Shown: positions 39,464 to 51,300, counted from the first letter of the stretch. The stretch: DNA of 64,000 nt from Schizochytrium sp. TIO01 (GCA_004764695.1 SMSO01000014.1:1253148-1317147), one strand, 5' to 3'. Translations and numbers: made by a program. The notes: generated by a model from the letters alone, not told the origin.

Positions 39464-42391
39464 TTAGAAGAGGCCTCCAAACCATTTATTGTTCTTCTCT
39501 TCACGCTCACGAAGACGACGTGCCATATCAGAGAAATTTCCAGCATTGTTGGAAAGGGCAGTTGATGCCTCACCCAGACGACTCAAGCGTTCGCCTCGTT
39601 CAAGCAAAGCATCACGGGTTTGACCTAAGGTAGTTTGAATTCCACGGGCACGATCGTTTGGATTGCTGGATCGTCTCTGTGCAACTGGTGCCATGCGATC
39701 TGCGGGCAGCTGACGTTGGGAGGAAGATGTCAAAGATTTAGGCGCTGCAGATGTTGAACTTCCGGGCAGAGCTTTAGCATGATTTACAGATGTTGACTTG
39801 GTGCTAGTAGATTCTAACGTGCGCAGATCCTGGACTAGCACAGTGTAAGATCGGCACAGGAAATTGAAGCAAGCATCACATACGCGCACTGGGCCCATGG
39901 TCTGATTATCTGTTGATCGCATTGTCGCATTCTTTGTTGTGCAATGCACACAAAAGCTCCGGGCGCAGCGTCGACAATGCTGACGCTTATCCAACATGCC
40001 GAAGGCGAACTCGCAAGCGCTGCAGGTGGAGCTATCAATGAAGTCGTTTGAGCTGACGGCAAAGGGAACACGGTGGGCTTGCTTGGGAGCAATATTAGCC
40101 ATACCTGACGGTTCAGAGCGGCTAGACCAATATGCTAAAGCCTCCGATGCGTCAAGATCAACTTCATGTAACGCAAGGGCAACATCATCCAAATCAAGCC
40201 TGGCACCGTACGAGACAAGCATATGAACACAATCACGGCAATCGTTAATATTGGCATTCGCGTGAGGGTTCATCAATGTTTTGCACAATAACCTTAAACC
40301 TGTGCACCGATGCTCGTCAGATTGTCGGACATTTGGGTTAGCGCCTTGCATCAAAAGCTTGCCCAGGATACCCAAATTCGGCTCTGTACTACCACAAATC
40401 ATAAGCAGAGCAGTCAAACCAATTCGTGAGGAGATTGTTTCTGTTTTAGCACCAATTTTTAGGAGCGAAGCCACGAGTCCTCCTTGATTTCTGCGCACAG
40501 CTATCATTAGAGCAGTCTGTCCATTCACATCTTCAACCTCGGTCTCTGGACCAAACCCTCCGACTTCTTCAATAAAAGCTGCAGCTTCGCTGGGATCGAG
40601 TGCAGGCTCGCTACATGCCACCATGAGAGGTGTGCGCGACTGCAAATCCTGGGCATCGACATCAACGTGACCGTTATCATCATCGTTAAGAAGCATTGAC
40701 GCGGTCATCACACGATGTCCAAGAGCCGCATAATGTAAGGGTGTCATTAAATCGTTGTCAACATCACTTGGCAAGGCTCCCGCACGTAAAAGTTGCGCCG
40801 CAGTAAGAGTTTGGCCGCCCAGACAAGCCAAATGTAGAGGCGACATACCATTATCATCAGCAATTGAGGCACGTTCTGGCCACTTGGCTAATATGCGACC
40901 AACTTCGTAGCTATGTCCCTCCAGCGCTGCGGACCACATTGTCCCACGACGAATTGTGTGCTCCCAGCCTCGTGCTGCAGCACGGATGGGGCGTTCAGAC
41001 TTGATGGCATCTTTAACAGACATGACTATCTGTTCGATCCACAGAAGTTTGTGAGATTCATCGCCTGCATCGAGAACAATCCTGTCTTTCGTTGCTTTGC
41101 ACATGACTTCGAGCATGGATACCATGACGAAATCAGGGGAAGATGAGTGTTTCGTAGGAACGGACTGTTGGGAGCGCCTACTAAACTTCCGTTCAATTCC
41201 TTCATCTTCATCAACATCCTTGCCATCTAAAAAGCTACCAAGACGGGCGTGATCTTGTCCACTTGTTGAACCTGCAGCGGCAGAGTGAGCAGTTTCACTG
41301 TCTTGATGGCGAGAAAGCCTAGCTTCACTTCCGCTGTCCATATGGCCCGAGCTTTTGCTATCCTCCTCATTTGCTGCTTCGTCTACGTCTTCATCGTCGT
41401 CTTCGTCGCTTCTATATGCATCCTGAAGAATCTCATCCTCAAAGACAAAATGCCCTGAGCCCATATCCCTTACAGATACGTCTAGAAGTTCAAAGCTTGC
41501 TATAGCTACAAGACGCCCAGTTGCGTTGCGCATTCGAGTAAGAACAAGGTAGTCATCAAAGATAAATGCTTGGAGCATTAGAGCAGGATCATCTTTAATT
41601 TTACCTGAGGAGATGGCTTCAACGAAGTCACGTACAGACTTCGCCTGTGTGAGGAGTGACTCTGGTGTACCCTCTCCTTCTGAATTCGATTTTGCAAGCG
41701 CTTTCGTCACCGAAATGCCTTTGCGTTTGAAATAGTCCCTGGTAGAGGATAAGAAGCCCTTTTTTTGCACTTTGCCAGACCCCTCGGATTGGGCATGTTT
41801 CGGTTTCTCGGCCGATGATGAAGACCTTCGTCGGTTTCTCGAGTCCGCAGATGAAGAAGATGTGTGAGTGGGAGAGGGTTCTTGTTGCGATGTGTGAACA
41901 CCCTTGTGCACCACAGCTCCGCGAACAAATCCGCCTTGAAAACAGAGCCTCCTTGCTGTGTTCTCTGGCAGAACCACCTGCTCAGTCTCGAAATCCATCA
42001 TTTCCAGTACTGATTTTGCCAATTCACGCTGTTGCTCCTTCGCAAATTCCTCCTGACGGATTTCTGACTCTGCCGCTTCATTTTCCATATCCAGAAATTT
42101 AGCAAAATCAGGCATTCCGTCATCGTCATGCTCGCCGTACTCGTTATCCATCGAAGATTTTGACATTCCACCTCCACCAGATGCCACAGAGTAATGAGAC
42201 GCTGCAGCTGAAGAGTGAATCGACCTGGCATCATCTCCGCTGGACGCAGCACGGCCTAAAATCTTCGCATCTTTTGCTCCTTCGTTATTGCCTCTGCTAG
42301 CATCAGCGTTGTGACAGCTGCCAGAGTTGCTGTTATCAGGTCCACTTTGCCCAGGCCGAGGGGGCAGTGGCGGCTCAAGGCCTTCCTCCAT
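39464..42391 (-). CDS. PH - ankyrin - FYVE protein
   Basis: 975 residues with three modules. (1) A PH domain at about 250-462, split by a ~110-residue acidic/Ser insert: MLQAFIFDDYLVLTRMRNAT before it and MLEVMCKATKDRIVLDAGDE to LLWIEQIVMSVKDAI after it. (2) About seven ankyrin repeats at ~475-760 (NGMSPLHLACLGGQTLTAAQ, DLMTPLHYAALGHRVMTASM, NGQTALMIAVRRNQGGLVAS). (3) A FYVE-type zinc finger at ~788-846 (CSACEFAF, KRQHCRRCARSFCVHC, RVCDACFNFL) with all eight Cys/His ligands. The FYVE core reads K-R-Q-H-C where the consensus is R-R-H-H-C, and the upstream W-x-x-D is replaced, so PI3P affinity may be reduced or altered. N- and C-terminal tails are disordered, and the end (MARRLREREEKNNKWFGGLF) is a short charged helix. 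A role at endosomal membranes is inferred. The start is the first ATG. Confidence 0.9.
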   Translation of the reverse strand: MEEGLEPPLPPRPGQSGPDNSNSGSCHNADASRGNNEGAKDAKILGRAASSGDDARSIHSSAAASHYSVASGGGGMSKSSMDNEYGEHDDDGMPDFAKFLDMENEAAESEIRQEEFAKEQQRELAKSVLEMMDFETEQVVLPENTARRLCFQGGFVRGAVVHKGVHTSQQEPSPTHTSSSSADSRNRRRSSSSAEKPKHAQSEGSGKVQKKGFLSSTRDYFKRKGISVTKALAKSNSEGEGTPESLLTQAKSVRDFVEAISSGKIKDDPALMLQAFIFDDYLVLTRMRNATGRLVAIASFELLDVSVRDMGSGHFVFEDEILQDAYRSDEDDDEDVDEAANEEDSKSSGHMDSGSEARLSRHQDSETAHSAAAGSTSGQDHARLGSFLDGKDVDEDEGIERKFSRRSQQSVPTKHSSSPDFVMVSMLEVMCKATKDRIVLDAGDESHKLLWIEQIVMSVKDAIKSERPIRAAARGWEHTIRRGTMWSAALEGHSYEVGRILAKWPERASIADDNGMSPLHLACLGGQTLTAAQLLRAGALPSDVDNDLMTPLHYAALGHRVMTASMLLNDDDNGHVDVDAQDLQSRTPLMVACSEPALDPSEAAAFIEEVGGFGPETEVEDVNGQTALMIAVRRNQGGLVASLLKIGAKTETISSRIGLTALLMICGSTEPNLGILGKLLMQGANPNVRQSDEHRCTGLRLLCKTLMNPHANANINDCRDCVHMLVSYGARLDLDDVALALHEVDLDASEALAYWSSRSEPSGMANIAPKQAHRVPFAVSSNDFIDSSTCSACEFAFGMLDKRQHCRRCARSFCVHCTTKNATMRSTDNQTMGPVRVCDACFNFLCRSYTVLVQDLRTLESTSTKSTSVNHAKALPGSSTSAAPKSLTSSSQRQLPADRMAPVAQRRSSNPNDRARGIQTTLGQTRDALLERGERLSRLGEASTALSNNAGNFSDMARRLREREEKNNKWFGGLF

Positions 42392-44023
42392 CGCCGATAT
42401 GAGTTAAATATCCTTACCCAAAGAACCTTCAGAGCTGTCACAAGATCAATCGACCGGTCTCCAGCGTTCGACCCGCCCGTTCGATGGATTGAGGAGTTTG
42501 CGAATTGTGGTTTGGTGTTTGCTCGGTCAGGTTGGATTGATTTTAAAGATGAAATTATAAAAAAAATAAAAAATAAAAAAAAAAATCTTCTTCTTTGGCG
42601 AAAAGAGTTTCACTTCTACAGATTAGGTTATATATCGCTTTCACGTGTGCAAAAAGAGGCGATTCTGTAACTCACGAATCAAACTCGACAATCATGGGGC
42701 TGTTTGCACCTGTTCACTGCGCATTGGAACTTCAGAAACCTCGTGGGACTCATCTTTGCCTGACTGATGTTTGCCTGGAGCTGTCTGGATTACATACCAG
42801 AGCGCTGTACCGTGGATGAGAGAAAATCTGACCAAGTCAAACTCAGGTGTATCGGTGTATGTAAGTAAATATGTACCGCATTTCTTGACATGTCACAAAG
42901 TACTCTTGCAACTTATGGATCACCGATTGGATATGATGAATCGCGAAGAAACATGATCCTCGAGCTGAGTGCAGTTTTACATTTGTTTACGCTGCTGGGC
43001 CAAGGCATAGTTTTGAAAGATGCGACGTGTCGTCCTCTGATTGTCTAAAATGCACGATGTTGGAAATTATTGATGATTTCTACATTAGGTACCAATACGC
43101 TTTGATGGAGTTAAGGATGGTTTGCTTCGTGAAGTCTCAACCGCGTTTTCCACGCCAATTCATTCCTTATGATTCACTCAGCGTGTACCCGAGCCTCTCG
43201 ATTTCCGAATTTCGTGTGTGCAGAGTGCTCCTTCGCCAGCCCCTTTCTTGATAGGAACAATTTTATACTTATTTACAGCTGCATACCTAATTGCCAAACT
43301 TCATAAATAACTATGTGGTCGGCCTATACCTTTTCGACATCGTTTGTCTAGGAGACCCGCAGAGCTTCCTCGCGTCCGCTCCACTCCCCTATCACCGCCA
43401 TCGACTTTAAGCGAGCAGCTTTCTTTGTCTTGTCAATCCCTGAACATTGATTTGCAATGTCCCATTCTTCAATTCTGCCCTACGACCTGCCTAGGGACCT
43501 ACCTACCTTCCTACCTACTAGTCCTAGGTTTATGAGTAAAATGTGGCTATCGCTCTAGTTAGGCGAAACAGATAGCCTTAATTTAGCGTACTAATCACCA
43601 TAGTTGGTGATGTGAATGATATGCAAACACGAAGAAACACTCAGCAGAAACAGAAACAGACACAGACGCTCTCGCACGCTCGCTCTGCGGCTCGGGGTCC
43701 CGCAGCTGAGACTAGCGCAGAAGGTTTTCACTACTTTGATAGTGCGCTGGTGCCCAGGGATAGCTGGGTAGCAGCTTGACTGCGGAGAAGGCTGAACAGA
43801 CGCTCTCGATCTTGAACTTGGGCAAGAAAAGAGCTCCGAAGAACGGGGGAAAGCCTTGCCAAGGCAAAGGTGCCTGCGTCTTGTTCAAGCGCGCAGCGCT
43901 TTGGATATTCGCGAGATTTTCGGTTAAGTACGTGACTGCCTTTTTTTTAAAGATATTACCATCGTTCGGCATTTGCTTAGCCAAGCTAGTTTGAGCATAT
44001 TGTAGGGCAGGTGTCACGAGAAG
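42392..44023. other. Divergent intergenic region, 1.6 kb
   Basis: Between the FYVE and Gln-rich genes. It contains an A-rich stretch (about 42555-42590) and otherwise mixed sequence. No supported gene. Confidence 0.6.
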
Positions 44024-45148
44024 ATGGACGATTTTGGAGGTCGCGAAGACGGCGATCCCTTCGGTCTGCCACCTGACGATAGCGAGGGTATAATTTTTCA
44101 GGACGATGATGGTGACATAATATTAGATGACGACGCTGATCCGTATCCTGAAAATGACATGAACGGATACAACGATCCAAGCGACCCTAATATGCATAAC
44201 CATCACGGCCCTCAGATGATGTCATCAGAGGGAATGAACCACGATAGCTTTCCGCAGGCGATGGATGATGGTCAAATGTATAACCAGCAGGTCTACAATA
44301 GGGATGAAGGTAATATTGATCAAAATTACCAAGGGCAGGATCAGCAGGAACAAATGCCTCAAGAGAGTTACCAGCAGCACCAACCTCAGCAAGGCCAGCA
44401 GGACCCCATGCAAGATCATCAACAGTCCATGCAAGATCATCATCAGCAACAACAACAGCCTATGCAACAGCCACAACCTATGCAGCCTATGCAGCCTGTG
44501 CATCATCATCAGCAGCAACAACAACAGCCATATATTCAGCAACAGTCTATGCAACCACCTACGCAACAACAGTCTATTCAGCCTTCTATGGACCAGAAGC
44601 AACAACCAAAACCACCTCAACAAGAAAGCCATGTTATTGATATGTCGATTGACAATGAGAGTGCTCAACAACAACAGTTTCAGACCAAGCAACAACAAGT
44701 GGCAGAGCAAGAACAAACACTTCGCAAGGAGCGTGTCCAGCGGTACACGGCAAAGCTTTCTGCGCAACAGGTGAAGGCTCCATCTCAATCTGACCCCAAT
44801 GAGCAAAGTCTCAAAGCAAAGAGTCAGGACTTGATTCGTATCTATAACGAGCTCGAAGAAAAGGTTCGCGCTCTGATGGTAACCTCATTAAACTCAAAGG
44901 GTGCACATGGCCCCTCCGGTCCTTTGGAAGAGGCAGAGGGTGCTTGCTTTACAAAGCTCTCCGAGCTTAACGCAATTTGTGATCAACTTCGACGTATTGC
45001 ACAACGGAAGCTTGATGTTCTTGCTGTAGAGAAGGTTCTTGTTCGTCGTGACGAGCAGGAACAACAGGAAGACCCTCAAGATGTAGTCAAGGGTAAAGCC
45101 GAGGCCTTGTGTATATCTCGCTCAGGGTTTCAGAAGGTTGTTTATTAA
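44024..45148 (+). CDS. Gln-rich protein with acidic N-terminus and helical C-terminus, unknown
   Basis: 374 residues, ATG at 44024. Residues 1-60 are acidic (MDDFGGREDGDPFGLPPDD, then QDDDGDIILDDDADPY). Residues ~90-210 are dominated by Gln with Met, Pro and His (CAA and CAG codons mixed). Residues ~215-374 are helical and ordered in composition: QTLRKERVQRYTAKLSAQQV, LIRIYNELEEKVRALMVTSL, FTKLSELNAICDQLRRIAQR. The acidic DDFGG start followed by a helical region is superficially like clathrin light chains, but the Trp-containing heavy-chain-binding helix of that family is not visible, so I do not assign it. It is convergent with the next gene and 358 bp from it. No signal peptide or membrane segment. 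Confidence 0.8.
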   Translation: MDDFGGREDGDPFGLPPDDSEGIIFQDDDGDIILDDDADPYPENDMNGYNDPSDPNMHNHHGPQMMSSEGMNHDSFPQAMDDGQMYNQQVYNRDEGNIDQNYQGQDQQEQMPQESYQQHQPQQGQQDPMQDHQQSMQDHHQQQQQPMQQPQPMQPMQPVHHHQQQQQQPYIQQQSMQPPTQQQSIQPSMDQKQQPKPPQQESHVIDMSIDNESAQQQQFQTKQQQVAEQEQTLRKERVQRYTAKLSAQQVKAPSQSDPNEQSLKAKSQDLIRIYNELEEKVRALMVTSLNSKGAHGPSGPLEEAEGACFTKLSELNAICDQLRRIAQRKLDVLAVEKVLVRRDEQEQQEDPQDVVKGKAEALCISRSGFQKVVY

Positions 45149-45506
45149 AACCTAATGTACTTATTTTGAGGCATACCTCGTTTTCGGATTGCCGCATTAA
45201 GAAAGATCCTTGCAGGACCACTTCGAACAGTGAAAGTAAGGCAATTCTCCTCAAAAGAGAATGGTGGTGGACTAAGTGATTGTCAGGGTTTTAAAGAGAC
45301 ACATTTTATTTTTTCTTTGTACACGGGTTAGGCTGTATTGAAGACTGAGAAGAAGATACGATGTCGCCGTCATTTCTCAGGAAGAATATATACGTAAAGC
45401 ATCCTTCGTCTCACAATCGATAGAAGAATAAAAATAAAAAATACTCAAGTAATAGGTACCGACCCACAATACAATAAGAAACAAGAAGGAAATAAAACTT
45501 ATGTGA
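45149..45506. other. Convergent intergenic spacer
   Basis: 358 bp between two stop codons; AT-rich, no other feature. Confidence 0.6.
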
Positions 45507-46724
45507 TTATGGTGAGCTCAGGTTTAGTTGTTCAAATTTAGGCGTCGTGTCGTCGAAGGACTCGCCGTTTTCCCGTTCTGGCTGTTCATCCTCATAGTCA
45601 GAATGGTTGTTGCCGTTAGGCTTTGTGGAGGATGCCTTTTTAGCAAAGTTGTTCACAATTTCCTCGAATGCCTGACACGAGATTTTGCCAAAGGCTTCAA
45701 AAATAAGGTGGAAAGTTCGGATTGGTTGTAAGTCGTCTGTTCTACCGCGAATTTCGTAGGCGATCTGATAGTTCTCTAACTCTCGATCCATGAGGAGGCT
45801 ACCAATAAGTGCTCCTTCATCGATGTCCCCCTTGCGTTCCTGTCGAAGGACAAAACCTGCGTTTCTATCAAGGATGAGTCCGATGCGGTCGCTTTTATTA
45901 CTAGTGCTTTCTGTGCCATCATTGGCGTAGACACTAAAGTTGTCTTGAATCTGAATCTCTAAAATAACACCAGTATTGTTTGCCTCGCGCTGCAACCAGA
46001 GCGAGCCAGATCCAAGACATACCAGGTCTTTCTGTCGATTTGCTTTCCTTGAAACAGACGCCACACGCCACTCGTATATCTCACCAGTAGCAATACGTGC
46101 TCGCTTGGTCTCCTCAGTTTCGAACCTCCTGCAGAACTCTTGACCAATTTGGACTGCCTCTGGAGAAGCGTTGATCGCGTGAGATGGTCTCCACGTGCCG
46201 TGGACCAAATTCACACTTGTCAGCGCTAGGTTTAGCAGATTCACACATGTCTTAAGATCCTCAACAATCTCTGCAAGGTCGCTCTCGATAAGCATTTCAC
46301 TCTGGCTACCATCATCCTCATTCTTGTCACAACCGTCATCATTTCCACATGCGCCATTTCTGCCCGAATTTGCATTTTTGCGGTTCCCATCTGAACACTC
46401 CCCGTCCACGCTTTCAAGCGAATCATCAAGACTGGCCTCAAGTTTTGTCGTGAGCTCCTCAAACCTCTGTAGCACACGGCGCGTGAACCAGACCGGCGAG
46501 CTAACGTACCCGCACGTTTCTTGTCGATTTTGCAATTCCATGCACAAGAACAGGGGTCTCTGAAGACCCGTGGTAAGGGCCATCGCCTCTGCCATCGACC
46601 CTGAGGTTTGTGCGCGCTCTCCGTGGTCTTCTGCTTCTCTGAGCAGGCCCTGGACAACTTCGTAGGTCTTCTTGACGTTGTGCAGCAGACCCAGCACCGT
46701 GCTGGCAGCCTCAAGCTTCTGCAT
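45507..46724 (-). CDS. Conserved-looking protein of unknown function
   Basis: 405 residues from the first ATG (46722-46724); the frame extends 12 codons further to a GTG. Residues ~1-200 are helical (MQKLEAASTVLGLLHNVKKT, WFTRRVLQRFEELTTKLEAS, LAEIVEDLKTCVNLLNLALT) with an acidic Asn/Asp/Gly-rich insert in the middle. Residues ~200-385 are beta-rich (IYEWRVASVSRKANRQKDLV, CLGSGSLWLQ, GVILEIQIQDNFSVYA, IAYEIRG, RTFHLIFEAFGKISCQAFEE) and could be a PH-like or lipocalin-like fold with a closing amphipathic helix. The tail is acidic. I do not recognise the family. The two-part layout (helical bundle, then beta domain) and the absence of low complexity in the second half argue for a genuine conserved protein. 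Confidence 0.8.
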   Translation of the reverse strand: MQKLEAASTVLGLLHNVKKTYEVVQGLLREAEDHGERAQTSGSMAEAMALTTGLQRPLFLCMELQNRQETCGYVSSPVWFTRRVLQRFEELTTKLEASLDDSLESVDGECSDGNRKNANSGRNGACGNDDGCDKNEDDGSQSEMLIESDLAEIVEDLKTCVNLLNLALTSVNLVHGTWRPSHAINASPEAVQIGQEFCRRFETEETKRARIATGEIYEWRVASVSRKANRQKDLVCLGSGSLWLQREANNTGVILEIQIQDNFSVYANDGTESTSNKSDRIGLILDRNAGFVLRQERKGDIDEGALIGSLLMDRELENYQIAYEIRGRTDDLQPIRTFHLIFEAFGKISCQAFEEIVNNFAKKASSTKPNGNNHSDYEDEQPERENGESFDDTTPKFEQLNLSSP

Positions 46725-48376
46725 GTTGACACTCGCGGAAGCGCTAACGCTCCACGCCACAACTCTGCTTTATGTTGACCTTCGAAACCCGCGCCTCGCG
46801 CTGCTTCGGCAGCGCCCTCCACAATCTTTGCTCTGCTTCTGTGAGCTTGGAGTGCTTTTCGTTTCTCTTTCTCTCAAGCATACCTGCCTGCTGTGGAGCT
46901 GGCCTGCTATGCTCACAAAACTCTACTACCGAAGGTACCTTCCAATATTAGAAAAAACCCGTACTTAGAACGACTCGTGAATGGTAATGGGGCGGAGTGG
47001 AACGTTCCTTCTTGGTATTTTGTTCTGAACGTTTCAAGAAACAAAGACGGGAATTACGAAACCATTTCGACTCGATAGTTTTGCCCGGCCAGCTCTCTCA
47101 ATATAGCTGATGGGTCAGATACTTTAAAATATGCTATGTAGCCTGCACTGGCTAATTAATCAAACTTTAAAAACTTCGTTTTCCTAGGCGCACGATCAAC
47201 AGCCACACAAGAAAGCCGATCCATATAGGGACTTTTCGAGTTTAATATACTTTTGAAGCGACGCTATCGTTATTATAAAACCCACATGTTATTCATTCTA
47301 ACTTCATTTCATGCGGTTACTTTGGTTGCGAAGTGTTAGCTCAACTTCATAACTCTACATGTGAACATTACTCTAATAGCGTGTGCGTTTTGGTCGCATA
47401 CAGAAATCTTTGCGACAAAACAGCGTGGGAGTCCCTTAGCAAGCTAGCTATATACGATACAAGGGATTTGAAAGAGGATGACGGACTTTGCTCGGAGGTT
47501 GCTGCGACTTTTCATATGTTTTATGGGGCAGGAATCATCTATGAATACTTGGCATTCCGCAATATTGTTGTAAGATGTTGCTAGTAAATATAATCCATCA
47601 TCCTGAAGTATAGTAGTAGACGTTCACAAAAAAGATTTGATTCCTTGCAGATATATTTGGTAATGAATTGGTGGATGATTTCCAGATTTTGTCTAGAATC
47701 AACAACTATACTCAATTACATGCGGAAAGTAACAGGATTGTCTATATACCCTGATTAAATATATTAGAAGAATACTCAGCGCCTTATGGCCTACTTTCGC
47801 AAATAGGATCAATACTTAAAAATGATTTATTGATTGTTTCCCCTTTTCTTTTACACGAGATCTGCTTCGTTTTCCCAGAATTTCTGCTGTTATCGTTTCC
47901 AGACTAACAGCTAAACCTAGTGGCATCTTTCTTCGAACAAATTATTTATTACCGATGCTGATTGCTTCAAAACCAAACATCGCATTCATGTCGTTTCACT
48001 TTTTGTTGAATACTTAAGTTTTTTAACATTTACCATTTAACAGAACAAGAGTTTAATCGAGACTGTTTATCTTGTCTAATCTTTTACGCCAATTCTTTGA
48101 GTTAAATTTGTCTCCTTGTTTTTTAAGTCCGTCATCGCAATTTCAACTAGCTGCCCGTTATTGTTTGACTTCGTAGTTTTGGGAACCATACACTTGAACA
48201 GATTGTTCGTTGTTTAGCAAAGAACCTAACTTTTTGAAAGATTGAAAAATAGAGATCATCTTTCCAAAGTCTGTACTGTAACCTTTTATTTAGTTGACGA
48301 ATCTAGTATAGTTGATAATATTGTTTTTAAAGAATCAATCTAATGTGGGATTTCTTACAGCCCTGCAAAAGGATCA
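46725..48376. other. Intergenic region, 1.65 kb
   Basis: Upstream of the unknown gene and downstream of the large acidic gene (both minus strand). AT-rich from 47600 on. No supported gene or RNA. Confidence 0.6.
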
Positions 48377-51300
48377 TCATCTTCTACCTGTGCAGCGCTT
48401 TGGGTATCTAAGGGGGGTGTGGGGTTTTTGAGATGAAAGCTGTTCCAAGGTGCTTGTCGGTGTTGAGGGCATTGTAGAGTTCATACTCTCAAGTGCCGGA
48501 CTGGGGCTACGACGAGATGCAAGTTGAGTAGCATTGAAAGGAAGAGCGAGACCCTCATTACGGATGAATGAGAGGTCTGGGAGTCCTGCATCTTGCAGAT
48601 CCGGATTTTGCTCCTGCCACAATTTACGTAAGAGTGCTTCTCCATCGGAAGAGAGTTCTCCTGTTGTGGGTGCCTGCGCTCGGTTAAACTGGTCTTGTGT
48701 TCCTGACACGAGAGGAGATTGTTGCTGCTGTGATCCTGGTACTGAACTCATAGTTTCGAAAAAGTCTGAAGACGCAAAGCCCTGGTCCTGAACAGTATTT
48801 GTCGGTGGGGCGGAAGATGAGAAAGAGGTAAAATCATCAAAACCAAGAATATCATCGCTGGACATCATATTGTGATGACTAGATGATGGTATAGCAGGAG
48901 CTATTAAAGAGCTTTCATTAGCAGCATCATTTGCTGCTGACATCGGTGTCGGTGCAAGTGGGATGGAAGAACTAGTTGATGTGACAGGAGGTGTCGAACC
49001 AGCTTTTTCGAAAACCCCAAAATCATCGTCATCATCGTCAAATTCAGCACCTTTTGTGTTTCCTTGGCGATCCTGATCTGGGTTTGTACTCATGTCATCA
49101 GCATCAGACATTGTATGCTGGCTATATTCTGTCTCCTCTTCATCTTGCGTGTGCTCGAGCTCTGCATCAGTATGGATAGTTTCTTGGGACGTAAAGTCTT
49201 GAGCCTTAAACTTTTCAAATGCTGCATCAGCATCAACAGCTACGTGTGGATTTGCGGTGTCTTCAGCTTCGACTTCTGAGTCTGAGCGCAAGAGAATATT
49301 CGAGTCTTCGAAGATAAGTGAGTCTGTGCGATCGGGGTTGCGCTCCGTGTCATGTGGCAACTCTTTGTTTTCAGGCATCTCATCTTCATCTGTGTTCAAA
49401 ACAGTTCCACGACTATCAATAGATGTGCGTGGACTGCGAGCAACTTGAAGGTTTGCGAATGAACGGCCAAGTAAAATTGCAGCACCCTCATCATCACTTG
49501 AACGTAACATCTTGAGAAGTTCATTACTATGAACAGCTGCTCTCTCAACTTGAGCATACTTGGAGAGGGACTCCACAGCGCGGTTCACACACAAATCTTC
49601 GTAAGACATGGTTCCAATATTTTGAACTTCCTCGCCACAAACGAGGCATTTGCTCGAAATGTACCTCAAAAGGGCGCCGCAGGATGTACATTTTGATGGT
49701 CCAAAGAAAGAGTCAGACGCGGGATCTTCAATCAAAGACTTGATGAGGTCATCGCGGGAAGAAGAGTCGATTACTGTATCTTTTAGAACAGCGGTAATCT
49801 GAGAAATGCTTCCAAATACCTTATTAACTGTATCTTGAAATGCATCTAAAGGCATTGACAAAAACTCAAGAGCCCGATCGCCTGTCGATGAGTTTGGCGG
49901 AGGTGAACTCGAAGGCAATTCTGCTTCCTGAAATTCTGCTTCGAAATCAGCATCTCCAAAATCGCCAAAATCGTCACCAATATCATCATTTCCATCGCTA
50001 GTCTCTGGAATAGTTTTTGGGTTTGCTATTGCAGCCGTTGACTCATCGACTGTTTTAGGGGCTTCATCGAAATCCCCGAAGTCCGCCTCACCAAAATCCC
50101 CAAAATCATCATCACCAAGACCTTCCAAGTCTTCATCATTAGTTTTATGTAGACCCTTCTGACCAGTTTCCAGGGGTTCCTCGTCAGTTGCGCCCGTAGC
50201 AGAGTCTATGATAGGTACTGTTTCTGGAGATGTCACCTGGTGGTCTTCGAAATCACCAAAATCACCAAATTCTTCATCTTTCTCGCCGTTCGAAAACACT
50301 CTGGCCTCTTCTAATGTTTCTTCAGAGGTCAGATTAAGTGGTCTATCGTCTGGGTCGTCTAGGTCGCGAGAGAGGTTTGGTGTCTGACTCTTGCTATCAA
50401 AATTATCATGAAGATCTTGATCCAAAGTATCTACTACACCTTGAGATGTTGGGTTCAAAGAATCTACTTCCATGTCAATGAGGGCATTTCTGTCAGTATT
50501 ACGCTCTAAGTTTGGTTCTTGCTCCTCTGACTTTGAAAGAGATGATGACATAATGACGTCAGTCGCTAGCTCACCGGCATTTACAGTAATCCCCTGAGCG
50601 GCAACATCACCTGCTGAGGATATTTCATCTTCCACATCAGTCGCAGGTTCAACAATAGTACTACTGATGTCTTGAACAGATGCATCGCTTGTTTGCAATG
50701 CCATATCTCCAGCGTCGATAGCAGGTTCAACAACAGTACTACTGATGTCTTGAACAGATGCATCGCTTGTTTGCAATGCCATATCTCCAGCGTCGATAGC
50801 AGGTTCAACAACAGTACTACTGATGTCTTGAACAGATGCATCGCTTGTTTGCAATGCCATATCTCCAGCGTCGATAGCAGGTTCAACAACAGTACTACTG
50901 ATGTCTTGAACAGATGCATCACTCGTTTGCAACGCCATATCTCCAGCGTCGATAGCAGGTTCAACAACAGTGCTACTGATGTCTTGAACAGATGCATCGG
51001 TGCCTGGTGTGGGGTTGTCATCCACAGCACAATGATTTATATCGGTATTAATAGTTGAAATTGGGTTTGCGTCTTGTGATGTCTCATTAAAATCTCCAAA
51101 TTCATCACTTTTATCTGAAGCGGAATCCTCAACAACCTGCGGATTAGAAGGGTCAAACGTAGCTTGATCACGAGAAAGTTCATCCTGAGAATGGAGTTCA
51201 GAACCTACAATCACGGTTGTGGATACATCAGTGTAACCAGCTTCGTTCCGCTGTGGGGTGTTCAATACCATCTTACTTGTATCAGCGTGTTCAGGAGGTA

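Noticed and set aside
44225-44806. Leu-rich minus-strand frame of 193 codons
   Set aside because: Antisense reading of the CAG/CAA-rich Gln tract of the real gene.
44024-45148. Clathrin light chain
   Set aside because: Only the acidic DDFGG start is similar; the heavy-chain-binding helix is not recognisable.
50672-51058. Plus-strand frame with a repeated CLQCHISSVDS pattern
   Set aside because: It is the antisense of the 78-bp coding repeats of the giant acidic protein.
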